Source: Neocallimastix lanati (nom. inval.) (lineage: Eukaryota > Neocallimastigomycota > Neocallimastigomycetes > Neocallimastigales > Neocallimastigaceae). From it: 64,000 nucleotides of DNA. This document shows positions 31,301 through 41,620 of the stretch, piece after piece. The translations under genes were made by a program, and so were the position numbers. The DNA is taken from NCBI GenBank assembly GCA_016946835.1, contig JACVTC010000091.1, forward strand, positions 569,001-633,000, given 5' to 3'. Position 1 is the stretch's first letter. Each line of letters opens with the position of its first letter. The notes beneath the pieces were generated by a model. It had not been told where the DNA came from. It was given only the letters and a program-made list of their open reading frames with translations, and did no database searches.

Positions 31301-31520
31301 ATGTTGAAGATCATTAACAACGATAAGTCATAGTCCATGTCTTTGGCCATTTCTATGACTTTGTTTTTGTTTTGATTAAATAATAATACACGATTATTTA
31401 ATATCATGTTTTCAAGATTATCATTGTCATCGATGTTGTTGAAATGATTTCTGTTCCATTCATTTGGAACGATCTCTTTCAAAATATGAGTAACCACTCT
31501 TGTTGTGGCGTCAAACCCGT
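25365..31520 (-). mobile_element. Ty1/Copia LTR retrotransposon, broken, 5' end lost
   Basis: Parts in order on the minus strand: gag with a CCHC knuckle (CHICKERGHSTREC, near 30770), a protease DTGA motif (near 30430), integrase with its GAG-pre-integrase head (IWHRRLGH onward) at about 29150-30030, a very long Asn/Glu-rich linker at about 27000-29100, and reverse transcriptase (YVDDMI) with RNase H (about 25400-26600). The gag-protease-integrase-RT order and the DILTKN end mark the Copia superfamily. It is a fossil with about three breaks. Its gag end is cut at 31520 by the LTR of Gypsy element A, so A is the younger insertion. The 5' LTR is not in the window. Confidence 0.85.
27000..29100 (-). 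repeat. Low-complexity Asn/Glu/Lys-rich linker in the copia polyprotein
   Basis: About 700 residues between integrase and RT are built almost entirely of N, E, K, D, I and S, with local repeats such as NNEEIHNVEE around 28900-29000. This is far longer than the usual integrase-RT spacer of Copia elements. Confidence 0.8.
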
Positions 31521-32255
31521 TGTAAAATGTTCCTTATGGAGCAGATTACAATTACGAAAAAAAAACAAAAAAACAACAAAAACAACACTATCAATAACAA
31601 TACTCTAATGAAATTGATTTTTTAAAAAAAATTCTTTTATTAATCACTTTATTATAAAAATTCTTTTTATTAGTTATTAACTGCAAAATAGTTAATAACA
31701 ACTACATTTTTTTTAATAGAATAATTTTACATGTATTTATATTTTTTCTTAATTATATTATAATATACTATTTCTATTTATTTAAACATATATTCAATAT
31801 AAAATAAACAAAAACTAATCTAAAATTAAATAAAGTTATAAAAAACTAAAACTAATTCAATAAGCTTTTTATTCAATTTGTTTTGACTCAAATTGAATAA
31901 GTTCTTATTTATTATTTATTTATTATTCTTTTATTATTAATACTATTAATTATATATTACTATTTAATTTTTATGATTATTAAACTAAACTAAAATTAAA
32001 CTAAACTAAAATTATTAAAATATTTTATTACTAAATTTTAGGTTATTTAAAAATTAATTTTATATTTTTAAATTTATATATTATATGAAATATAAATTTA
32101 TTGTTAATTTTCATAAATCAATTAATTTCATAAATTAATATATTTTTACATAATTTAATGCATTAGCATTATTTTGTAAACGTGAATTACATTAAATAAT
32201 TTAATGTACAAAATAAATTAATTAATGTACTAAAGATATTGATCATATCTTTACA
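31521..32255 (-). mobile_element. 3' LTR of Gypsy element A (735 bp)
   Basis: On the plus strand it runs from TGTAAAATG to ATCTTTACA and borders a polypurine tract (complement of CTCGCCCTTTAAG) on its inner side. Its first about 245 bp match the right-hand copy at 45214-45457 with about two differences. On the sense (minus) strand a TATA box (TATAAATA, plus 31734-31741) lies about 29 bp before the stretch GTAGTTGTTAT (plus 31695-31705). Confidence 0.8.
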
Positions 32256-33439
32256 ATCTCGCCCTTTAAGTCGAGCTCCTGCGAGAATCATTTCTTGAGG
32301 GAAGTTCTATAACAAAGGGTTGATATTTATGTCTTACAATGAAATCATTGGCATGATCATCATTCTTAATAGATTCTTGATCCTTTGTTCTTGTTTTATT
32401 TTTCTTATTTTTTCTAAAGTATTCCTGAATTAATTGTTTATCTAAAATTTGATCTTCATCTATCCAAGAGTCTTCATTTGATCCTTTCCAAGAGATAAGA
32501 AAACGATTCTTTCCTTTATAAGTTCTCATATTAATTATTTTATCTGGAATCATATCGGAATTATTTGTAGTTAAATTTATACTCTTTCGTTTATTAACAT
32601 TTCTATCTTCAAATTCATTCTCATAATAAGGTTCAAGTAAAGAAACATGAAAAATTGGATGACAATGCATATTATTAGGTAGTTTAAGTTTGTACGCTAA
32701 GGGACTAACTTTTTCAATTATTTCAAAAGGACCTATCAATTGATCGGCTAGTTTTCTTTTAACATTCTTAGTAGTAGATCCTTTAAGTAACCAAACTTTT
32801 TTACCGACTTCGAAATTAGGGGAAGGAAGTCTTTTCAAATCGGCGTATTTTTTATAAGTTTTCTTAGCTTCTTCTAAGTTTCTTTTTAAAAATTCAATAT
32901 TTTTATTAATATCTAATATTCTTTTTTCAGCTCTACTTGGTCTTTCTGAGGATGGAATCTCAGGACTAAATTTAGGATTAAAACCATAGTTTGCGAAGAA
33001 TGGTGATTGATTTATAGATTGATGTAAAGTATTATTGTAAGCGAATTCAGCGAAAGGTAGTAAATCGACCCAATTATTTTGCCTTTCATTTATGAAACAA
33101 CGAAGATATTGTTCCAATATTCCGTTCACCCTCTCCGTTTGACCATCAGTCTCCGGATGGTTGGAGGTAGAAAGAGAATGAGTAATATCAAGAAGTTTAC
33201 ATAAGCGATTCCAAAATTCAGATGTAAATTGCGATCCTCTATCAGAAATAATAGAATCAGGGAAACCATGTAATTTAAAAATATTCGAGATAAAAGCATC
33301 AGCAGCAATTGAAGCAGTAGGAAGACAACGAAAAGGAATAAAATGAGCCATTTTAGTCAAACGATCAACAACAACCATAATTGTAGTCATATCTTTAGAC
33401 TTAGGTAATTCAACGATAAAATCCATAGAAATATCAGAC

Positions 33440-34211
33440 TGTAAAGATTTAATAAAATCTTTAATAATTAATTATTACATAATTAATTAATGTAATAAAA
33501 TTACATAAATTTATGATTTACGTATATGAAAATTAATTATAAATTTATGTAAACTTTTCATAAAGGAAAAATTATTATTTAAATAATTTTGGATAATAAC
33601 TTAAATCTAAATAATTTATTTAAGTTAGTTAATTTAGTTTAGTTTATTTAAAATAGTTATTCTATTTAACTTAGTTAATTTAGTTTAGTTTGTTTAAAAT
33701 ACTTTAAAATTAATTTCGGAATAGTTTTAAATAGTTAAAATTAGTTTAAATAGTTTACAAAAATAGTTTTGAATTGTAAATATATAAACATTAGTATTAA
33801 TAATATTTATATAATAAATATATAATAAATGAGTTGTTATTGAATTTAATTATTATTGTAAATAAGTTGAAAGTTTATTAAATTAATTATTGTTTAGTTT
33901 AGTTAATTATTATTTAATAAAATTATTAATAAATATTTTGTTTATAAATAAATAGTAATATATGTAAATTAGATAGAAATAATATATTATAATGTAATAA
34001 TGAAAAAATATAAATACATGTAAATTTCTATAATTAAATCGATGTATTAGTTATTGACTATATGATAGTTAATAACAAAAAGAGATTTAATTTTTTTTAA
34101 TTAATAAAGATTATTTTATTAAAAAAAAAACGAATTTTTATTACGTGTTTTTTTTTTATTTTGGTGTTAAAATTTGTTATTTGTAATCTGTTTTTGATAG
34201 AACTCTTTACA
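33440..34211 (+). mobile_element. Solo LTR inserted in the integrase part of element A
   Basis: The 772-bp segment runs TGTAAAGATTT...CTCTTTACA and is flanked on both sides by CAGAC (33435-33439 and 34212-34216), a 5-bp target duplication. Its reverse complement resembles the A LTR (TGTAAA..CAGATTACAA), so it is a related family in the opposite orientation, sense strand plus. A TATAAATA box is present near 34008. It is the usual product of LTR-LTR recombination. Confidence 0.85.
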
Positions 34212-34838
34212 CAGACCAAGCTCTATTAGGAGTGGACAAGGGTGAAAGAAGTCCATATGGCTTGTGTCTAGGAATTTTTGATTTACAGCAAACTTCACAA
34301 GACTTAATAAATTTTTTAACATCAAGAGAAAAATTAGGCCACCAAAAATTGCGGCTAAGTAATTCTTGAGTCTTAGAAACACCAAAATGACTAGCAGTAG
34401 GAGAGTCATGATGGAGTTCAAGAACTCTCGTTCGAATCGATTTAGGAACATAAATCAGATTATTAAAAAGTAAAAATCCTTCTTTATCAATCATAAATTT
34501 ATTAATATTTTGAATTTTAGGGTTAACAGCATTATTAATAGATAAGGATGATTTAACAGAATTATAGAATTCATCATTCTCAAGAGCATTCAAAATAGAA
34601 TTAGCAAGGGTATCATTATTAATAGTAAAACAGTTAATAACACGACAAGAAGAATTAAATTCAAAATTAAATAAATGATCACTTCTCCTAGATAGTAAAT
34701 CAGGTTTACCCGATTTTTTCCCAGATCTATAGACAATATTAAAATCAAAACGAGATAAAAATTCATACCATCTAATTTGACGTTGCGAAAGCATTTCCGG
34801 TTTTCTAGGAAATGTTAAATTTTTATGATCAGTGTAAA

Positions 34839-35611
34839 TATAAAGTTTTGATTTAAAAAATAGATTATAAGTCAAAAATTATAATAACACTAAATAACAC
34901 AAAAATGTTTTATAAACAAATAAGTTTTATTATATTTAGATTTTAAAATAATCTTTATTAATTATTAGTGTTATTAACAATAAATCGTTAATAACAATTA
35001 CATCGATTAAAATACATGAAATTTGGTTAACTATTTATATTTTTATCTTATTAAATTTATAATATATAATTCCTATTGAATTATATTATCTAACTATTTA
35101 TTTAAAAACAATACTAACCTAAACTAATAATAAATAATTAACTATTACTAAATAAAGAGAATTATAATTAATAACTAAAATAAATATAAACAATTTCAAT
35201 CGAGCTCATTTATTATTTATTTATTATTTAAATATTATTAATAAATTCTTATTATATTTTCTATTTAAAATTAATATAAAAGTTGTCATAATTATTTAAT
35301 ATGATTTTAGCATAAAATGCCGCAAGTTTCAACATGACTAATTGCCTAGTTTCATGTTGTTAATTTATCTTGTAAAAAACCTTAACTCTTATTATTTAAA
35401 TTAAATTACATAAAAAGAAATGATTTTCAATTACTAGTTTCACAAGAGAAATTTTTAATTTATTAATATGATTGGGAAGAAGTCGAAGTTTTGTTTAAAA
35501 TTATTTGCAATAATTTTATACACGTGATTTTTAATAGATTTATTTCAATTTTACTTAAATTTATGATTAAATTTAATTAAAATTTATAAAGATATTAATA
35601 ATATCTTTACA
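34839..35611 (-). mobile_element. 3' LTR of Gypsy element B (773 bp)
   Basis: Runs TATAAAG...TCTTTACA on the plus strand and is nearly identical (about three differences seen) to the copy at 40848-41620. It is flanked on the left by GTAAA, repeated after the other LTR. The inner edge meets the polypurine tract (complement of TCTCGCCCCTTAAG). Confidence 0.9.
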
Positions 35612-35648
35612 ATCTCGCCCCTTAAGTCGAGCTCCTGCGAGATTAACT

Positions 35649-38600
35649 TTAAGAAGGAAGATCAATTACAAAAGGTTGATATTTATGTCTAACATAGTAC
35701 TCGTTTGCATCATCAGGTGGTTGACAGAATTCGTTGTTAACATTCGAAGATTTGTTCTTCTTTTCTTTTCTGTAATATTCTTGTATTAATTGTCTATCAA
35801 GAATTTGATCTTCATCAATCCAAGTATTTTCACTAAAATCGCATCCTTTCCATTTAATCAAGTAACGATTCTTATTGTTAAAGGTTTTCATTTTAATTAT
35901 TCTTTCAGGAGTTCTATTAATTGTATCCGTATTAAGATTAATATTTCTTCTACGAGTATTTCTTCTGTTTGAAAATTCATTTTCATGATAAGGTTCGAGA
36001 AGTGAAACATGAAATACAGGGTGACAACGCATATTATTAGGAAGTTTAAGTTCGTACGCTAAGTCACTAACTTTTCTTATTATTTCAAAAGGTCCTATTA
36101 GTTGATCAGATAATTTTCTATTTTTCTTTGTTGTATTACCCTTTAAAAGATAAACTTTATTTCCTACTTTAAAATCTGGAGAATCCATTCTTTTCAGATC
36201 TGCATATTTCTTATAAGTCTTTTTTGCTTGCTCTAAGTTTTCTTTTAAAAATTTAATGTTTTCATTAATATTTAATATTCTTTTCTCAGCTCTATGCGGA
36301 TTCTCATTTGAAGGAATTTCAGGATTAAATTTCGGATTAAAACCATAATTTGCAAAAAATGGTGATTGATTTATTGACTGTTGTAAAGTATTATTATAGG
36401 AAAATTCTGCAAAAGGTAATAAATCAAGCCAGTTATTTTGCTTTTCATTGATGAAACAACGAAGATATTGTTCCAATATCGAGTTCACCCTCTCCGTTTG
36501 ACCATCGGTCTGCGGGTGATAAGCAGTAGAAAAAGAATGCTTAATATTTAAAAGAGAGCAAAGACGATTCCAAAAATCAGAGGTAAACTGAGAACCACGA
36601 TCAGAAATAATAGAATCGGGGAAACCATGAAGTTTAAAAATATTAGCAATGAAAGAATCAGCAGCAATAGAAGCAGTAGGAAGACATCTAAATGGTATAA
36701 AATGAGCCATTTTAGTTAAGCGATCCACAACAACCATTATAGTGGTCATATCTTTGGATTTCGGAAGTTCAACAATAAAATCCATAGAGATAGCAGACCA
36801 GGCTCTATTTGGTGTAGAAAGTGGAGAAAGTAAACCATATGGCTTATGTCTTGGGATTTTGGATTTTGAACAAATTTCACAAGATTTAATAAACATTTTA
36901 ACATCTTTTTGTAATTTAGGCCACCAGAAATTACGAGAAATAAGTTCAATAGTTTTATTAATTCCAAAATGACCAGCAGAAATAGAGTCATGATGGAGTT
37001 CTAAAACTCTTATTCTAATTTTATTAGGAACATAAATTAAATTTTCAAAAAGTAAATAACCATTTTTGTCAAGAGAAAATTTATCGATTTTACTAAAAGG
37101 GGGATCTTTTGATTTATCATTTTTAAGAAATTCAGTTATTTTGCAATAGAATTCATCATTAGCTAGAGAATCATGAATAGAGGAGATTAAAGAATCATTC
37201 TTAAAACTACATGAATTAATAACGCATGAAATAGGACGAACACTAGCAAATAAATGATCACTACGTCTTGATAAAATATCTGGTTTACCTGACTTTTTAC
37301 CAGCTCTGTAAATTAGTTTAAAATCAAATCTAGATAAGAATTCATACCAACGAATTTGGCGTTGGGAAAGAAGTTCAGGTTTTCGAGGGAAAGTTAAATT
37401 CTTATGATCAGTATAAATAATAAACTGATGGCGAGCTCCTTCTAAGTAATGTCTCCATCCTTCCAATGCAACTTTAATAGCAAGAAGTTCTTTGTCATAG
37501 ATAGGGTAATTTCTTTGGGATTTAGTTAAGCTAGTAGAAATAAAAGCAATTGGATGCAAATGCCCATCAAATTCCTGAGAAAGAATTGCACCAACAGCAA
37601 AATTACTAGCATCAGTTTCAACAATGAATTGTTTGTTGCTATCAGGATGTTTCAAAATAGGAGCAGTAGTAAATAATTCTTTTAAAGTATCAAACGCTTT
37701 TTGTTGTTCAGAACTCCAATTAAAAGGAACATTTTTTCTAGTTAATTTGTGGAGAGGATTTGCAATTTTCGCAAAGTCTTTAATAAAAATTCTGTAATAA
37801 TTACAAAGTCCAATAAACGATTGAATTTCTTTTACGTTTGTTGGAACAGGCCAATCTAAAATTGCTTTAACTTTTTCTTTATCCATTTTAATTCCATCTC
37901 TTGATAAAACATAACCAAGAAAGGTAGTTTCAGTTACATCAAATTCACACTTTTCTAATTTAACAACTAAATGATTCTCTAACAATTTTCTTAAAACTTT
38001 CTTAACATGTACATGATGTTCTTCCAAAGTATTAGAATAAATTAAAATGTCATCAATGTAAGAGATTACAAAATCATCTAAGTAATCACTGAGAACATCA
38101 TTTATAAAATGTTGGAATGTAGCAGGGGCATTCTTAAGCCCAAAAGGCATAACGAGATATTCAAAGTGCCCGTATCTTGTACGAAAGGCAGTTTTGTACT
38201 CGTCACCTTCTTTAATTCTTACTAAGTTATAAGCAGATTTTAAATCTAACTTAGTAAAATATTTAGCACCTTTAACTCTATCCAACAATTCACTAATTAA
38301 AGGAAGTGGATAAGAGTTACGGATGGTCATTTCGTTCAATTTTCTATAATCAATAACTAGTCTATAAGTACCATCCTTTTTTCTAACAAATAAAATAGGT
38401 GCACCAGCAGGAGAAGAAGATTTCCTAATAAAACCCTTTTTTAAATTCTCTTCTAAATATTTCTTTAATTCTTCTCTCTCCGTTTCAGTTAAAGGGTACA
38501 ACGGACCATAAAATAGACTACAATTATCTTTTAATTTAATTTCACAATCATAATTACGATGCGGAGGTAACACATTACAATTATTTTCATTAAACACTTC

Positions 38601-40469
38601 TTTAAACATCAAATAGATTTCAGGTACTTCGACCTTTTCACCATCTTTATTTAAATTATTATCTTCATCATTACATTTTTCAATTACATTTAATTTCTTA
38701 CATTTACTAGATTCACAAATTTTCTTTAAAATCCTTAAACTATTAGTACTAATTTTACTATCACAATTCATAACAATAATATCATCACTATCGCTAAAGT
38801 TATCACTATCACTAATGCTATCACTAAAATTATCTAACATAAAAGTATCATTAATATCACTATCACTATCATAATTATTAAATTCAGAGCAAGTTCTAAT
38901 ACGAGTTCGGCGGCCACGAATAGAAATTTCTTCTTCTGAGTCAGAGTCGGAATCAGAGTCAAAGAGAGGTTTTCTTTTTCTTGATTCTTCAATAATAACT
39001 TTGTTTTCTTCTAGGTTGGTAGCAGGTTCTTTTCCTTTGTTCCTTTTCTTGTTCTTGTTTTTCCTTTTTCTTTTACCATTGTTACAATGTCTTGCACAGA
39101 AACCGGATCCGAAAGAAATCTTCTTTGCGTCATGGTAGTTGTAGGGGGAGTGCTTATTGATCCATGGTAAACCCAAGATAATATCAACATCAGGAATCCT
39201 GAGAGCATAGAGTTGAATCGTTTCCAAGTGGTTCCTTAAACGAAGAACGCATTTCTCAGTTTCCTTTTTTACTGATGAAACACCATATCCAAGACCAGTA
39301 ACACGGAAAGGTTCTTCGATTTCTTTTGTTTTAATTCCAAAGGCTTTAGCGAATTCAGGATGGATAAAATTAAGATCAGAACCAGAATCGATCAGAACTC
39401 TTGCTTTTACTTCTTCTGTATCGTTTGTTTTAATATAGAAATCAATGATATTACTTTTCTTTGTCAAAAGTGAGTTTTGTTCTTCCACGATTTTTCTAAC
39501 TTTGACAATATCTTCTTGGCTGTTGATTCTTCTAATTCTTCTTAAACTACTTGAGGGTGTGGTAGCGGTGTTTTCTTGTTTACTGATAATCTTGACTCCG
39601 GCAGGTTTCTTCTTATTTGGACAGTTAAAATAGCGATGACCTGGTTTTTTACAATAATAGCACAATCCTTTCCTTCTTTCTTCATCTCTTGAATTCGAGT
39701 TTTCTTGATATAATTTCTGGTTAGAAGGGAAGTAACTTGTATTCGTTTGTCCTCTCTTAATTCTGTATAAATCTATTTCCATTGGGTCACTAGTAGACGC
39801 ATGATTATTATTATTTATTTCCTTACGATGGTAATAATTATGATAGAAAAATTCATTTATTTCATGTCTCTTAGTTAAGCTTTCGATACTAAGGACATCA
39901 GTGAAAAGTCTTCTTAAGTTGTTGGGATTTGGATTTACCACTGCAAGGTGCTCCCTCATCTTGTAGTGAAGTCCTTTTACAAACATATAAATCTTAGCAG
40001 AATCGTTAAAATCTGAATGTCTGCTGATTTTATTAAATTCATTTATATACTCACTAACATGACCAAATTTATGTTGTCGGATGCTGCATAATTTACCGTT
40101 TGCGACAACTGTGCTCATGTCCTGCTCTCCAAATTGATTTCTTAATTCTTGAATAAAATCTTCATAAACATTGAGCAGGGGATCATTATTTCTTCGCAAG
40201 TTTGAGGCCCATATCAAGGGATCACCGACAAGATAAGAAATTATAAATCTGACCTTTGTATGGTCGTTATTGAAACCTTGTGGATTGGCTTCCATAGCTA
40301 TTTCAGCTCTTGTAAGGAAGCCATCAAAGTCCTTCTTGATTCCAGAAAATAGCGGTGGTTCGTTAACAATCTTTTGATTGTTACGGGGCAGAACTTGATG
40401 ATTCTCTTGATTCATTTCTTGCAGGTTAAGGTCTTCGAATCTTCTTATTAGGTTGTTAAATCCCTCCAA
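35649..40469 (-). CDS. Gag-Pol polyprotein of Gypsy element B, 1606 residues
   Basis: One open frame starts MEGFNNLIRRFEDLN. Order of domains: capsid-like gag (1-230), CCHC knuckle CYYCKKPGHRYFNC (about 270-285), protease [13 protein letters not shown] (about 355), an acidic Ser/Asp stretch (about 500-560), RT with YIDDILIY (about 800), RNase H starting FIVETDASNFAVGA (about 947), integrase with HHCC zinc finger (about 1150-1200) and D, D, E residues around MDFIVE/ISDRGSQFTS/TDGQTERVN, and a C-terminal chromodomain (about 1523-1565, YLIKWKG...TWIDEDQIL). A gag-pol fusion without a frame change and with a chromodomain is typical of fungal chromoviruses. Chromodomains of this kind are known to steer integration to marked chromatin. 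Confidence 0.9.
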   Translation of the reverse strand: MEGFNNLIRRFEDLNLQEMNQENHQVLPRNNQKIVNEPPLFSGIKKDFDGFLTRAEIAMEANPQGFNNDHTKVRFIISYLVGDPLIWASNLRRNNDPLLNVYEDFIQELRNQFGEQDMSTVVANGKLCSIRQHKFGHVSEYINEFNKISRHSDFNDSAKIYMFVKGLHYKMREHLAVVNPNPNNLRRLFTDVLSIESLTKRHEINEFFYHNYYHRKEINNNNHASTSDPMEIDLYRIKRGQTNTSYFPSNQKLYQENSNSRDEERRKGLCYYCKKPGHRYFNCPNKKKPAGVKIISKQENTATTPSSSLRRIRRINSQEDIVKVRKIVEEQNSLLTKKSNIIDFYIKTNDTEEVKARVLIDSGSDLNFIHPEFAKAFGIKTKEIEEPFRVTGLGYGVSSVKKETEKCVLRLRNHLETIQLYALRIPDVDIILGLPWINKHSPYNYHDAKKISFGSGFCARHCNNGKRKRKNKNKKRNKGKEPATNLEENKVIIEESRKRKPLFDSDSDSDSEEEISIRGRRTRIRTCSEFNNYDSDSDINDTFMLDNFSDSISDSDNFSDSDDIIVMNCDSKISTNSLRILKKICESSKCKKLNVIEKCNDEDNNLNKDGEKVEVPEIYLMFKEVFNENNCNVLPPHRNYDCEIKLKDNCSLFYGPLYPLTETEREELKKYLEENLKKGFIRKSSSPAGAPILFVRKKDGTYRLVIDYRKLNEMTIRNSYPLPLISELLDRVKGAKYFTKLDLKSAYNLVRIKEGDEYKTAFRTRYGHFEYLVMPFGLKNAPATFQHFINDVLSDYLDDFVISYIDDILIYSNTLEEHHVHVKKVLRKLLENHLVVKLEKCEFDVTETTFLGYVLSRDGIKMDKEKVKAILDWPVPTNVKEIQSFIGLCNYYRIFIKDFAKIANPLHKLTRKNVPFNWSSEQQKAFDTLKELFTTAPILKHPDSNKQFIVETDASNFAVGAILSQEFDGHLHPIAFISTSLTKSQRNYPIYDKELLAIKVALEGWRHYLEGARHQFIIYTDHKNLTFPRKPELLSQRQIRWYEFLSRFDFKLIYRAGKKSGKPDILSRRSDHLFASVRPISCVINSCSFKNDSLISSIHDSLANDEFYCKITEFLKNDKSKDPPFSKIDKFSLDKNGYLLFENLIYVPNKIRIRVLELHHDSISAGHFGINKTIELISRNFWWPKLQKDVKMFIKSCEICSKSKIPRHKPYGLLSPLSTPNRAWSAISMDFIVELPKSKDMTTIMVVVDRLTKMAHFIPFRCLPTASIAADSFIANIFKLHGFPDSIISDRGSQFTSDFWNRLCSLLNIKHSFSTAYHPQTDGQTERVNSILEQYLRCFINEKQNNWLDLLPFAEFSYNNTLQQSINQSPFFANYGFNPKFNPEIPSNENPHRAEKRILNINENIKFLKENLEQAKKTYKKYADLKRMDSPDFKVGNKVYLLKGNTTKKNRKLSDQLIGPFEIIRKVSDLAYELKLPNNMRCHPVFHVSLLEPYHENEFSNRRNTRRRNINLNTDTINRTPERIIKMKTFNNKNRYLIKWKGCDFSENTWIDEDQILDRQLIQEYYRKEKKNKSSNVNNEFCQPPDDANEYYVRHKYQPFVIDLPS
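38750..38990 (-). repeat. Ser/Asp-rich tandem codons in element B pol
   Basis: Repeated TCACTATCACTA-type strings on the plus strand (38790-38875 and 38935-38960) read as Asp-Ser runs on the coding strand. A matching stretch occurs in element A (about 43100-43140), so it is a shared linker between protease and RT. Confidence 0.7.
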
Positions 40470-40836
40470 TTTGATTATTTTAAATTGACTTAAATTTTTG
40501 CAATTTCTTTAACAAAAATATCAAACAAATAAATATTTCAAACTATAACGTTTTTTCATCTAGTCGATCTAGCTCTATCCTTTGAAGCGGTGCTGTCGAG
40601 TAAACGTAACGTTATAAATTAAAATATTAAAGGTTTATGGTTTTTCGAATCTTGTTCTAAGACGTGTAATTGTAATTTCGGTAGCAATATTATAGAGCTG
40701 GTGGCAATATTCTGAAACTGGTAGCAATAATCTAAAACTGGTAAAAAAATATTTTGAATCAAGCCACACACAAGCCACTGTTAACGTATCACGTGTTATA
40801 ATCTTGACTTATAACGTATTTTATTGAGAGAAAAAG

Positions 40837-40847
40837 GTAATTGTTAT
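40837..40847 (-). promoter_or_regulatory. Self-complementary primer-binding site of element B
   Basis: Directly internal to the 5' LTR the sense strand reads ATAACAATTAC, the exact complement of GTAATTGTTAT inside the same LTR (plus 41000-41010). That stretch lies about 31 bp after a TATAAATA box (plus 41041-41048). No tRNA-type TGG start is present. The read-out fits self-priming as known for Tf1. Confidence 0.7.
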
Positions 40848-41620
40848 TATAAAGTTTTGATTTAAAAAATAGATTATAAGTCAAAAATTATAATAACACT
40901 AAATAACACAAAAATGTTTTATAAACAAATAAGTTTTATTATATTTAGATTTTAAAATAATCTTTATTAATTATTAGTGTTATTAACAATAAATCGTTAA
41001 TAACAATTACATCGATTAAAATACATGAAATTTGGTTAACTATTTATATTTTTATCTTATTACATTTATAATATATAATTCCTATTGAATTATATTATCT
41101 AACTATTTATTTAAAAACAATACTAACCTAAACTAATAATAAATAATTAACTATTACTAAATAAAGAGAATTATAATTAATAACTAAAATAAATATAAAC
41201 AATTTCAATCGAGCTCATTTATTATTTATTTATTATTTAAATATTATTAATAAATTCTTATTATATTTTCTATTTAAAATTAATATAAAAGTTGTCATAA
41301 TTATTTAATATGATTTTAGCATAAAATGCCGCAAGTTTCAACATGACTAATTGCATAGTTTCATGTTGTTAATTTATCTTGTAAAAAACCTTAACTCTTA
41401 TTATTTAAATTAAATTACAAAAAAAGAAATGATTTTCAATTACTAGTTTCACAAGAGAAATTTTTAATTTATTAATATGATTGGGAAGAAGTCGAAGTTT
41501 TGTTTAAAATTATTTGCAATAATTTTATACACGTGATTTTTAATAGATTTATTTCAATTTTACTTAAATTTATGATTAAATTTAATTAAAATTTATAAAG
41601 ATATTAATAATATCTTTACA
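40848..41620 (-). mobile_element. 5' LTR of Gypsy element B (773 bp)
   Basis: Same length and sequence as the 3' LTR. The outer end (TGTAAAG on the sense strand) is followed by the target duplication GTAAA at 41621-41625. The inner end is TA rather than the usual CA in both copies. Confidence 0.9.

Larger units (their letters stand above)
34839..41620 (-). mobile_element. Ty3/Gypsy chromovirus B, looks whole and young
   Basis: Complete structure on the minus strand: 5' LTR 40848-41620, self-complementary primer site 40837-40847, leader, one gag-pol frame 35649-40469, polypurine tract, 3' LTR 34839-35611. Flanking GTAAA at 34834-34838 and 41621-41625 is the 5-bp target duplication. The two 773-bp LTRs are equal in length and differ at about three sites, so insertion was recent. 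It interrupts the RNase H part of element A. No break is visible in the coding part. Confidence 0.92.
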
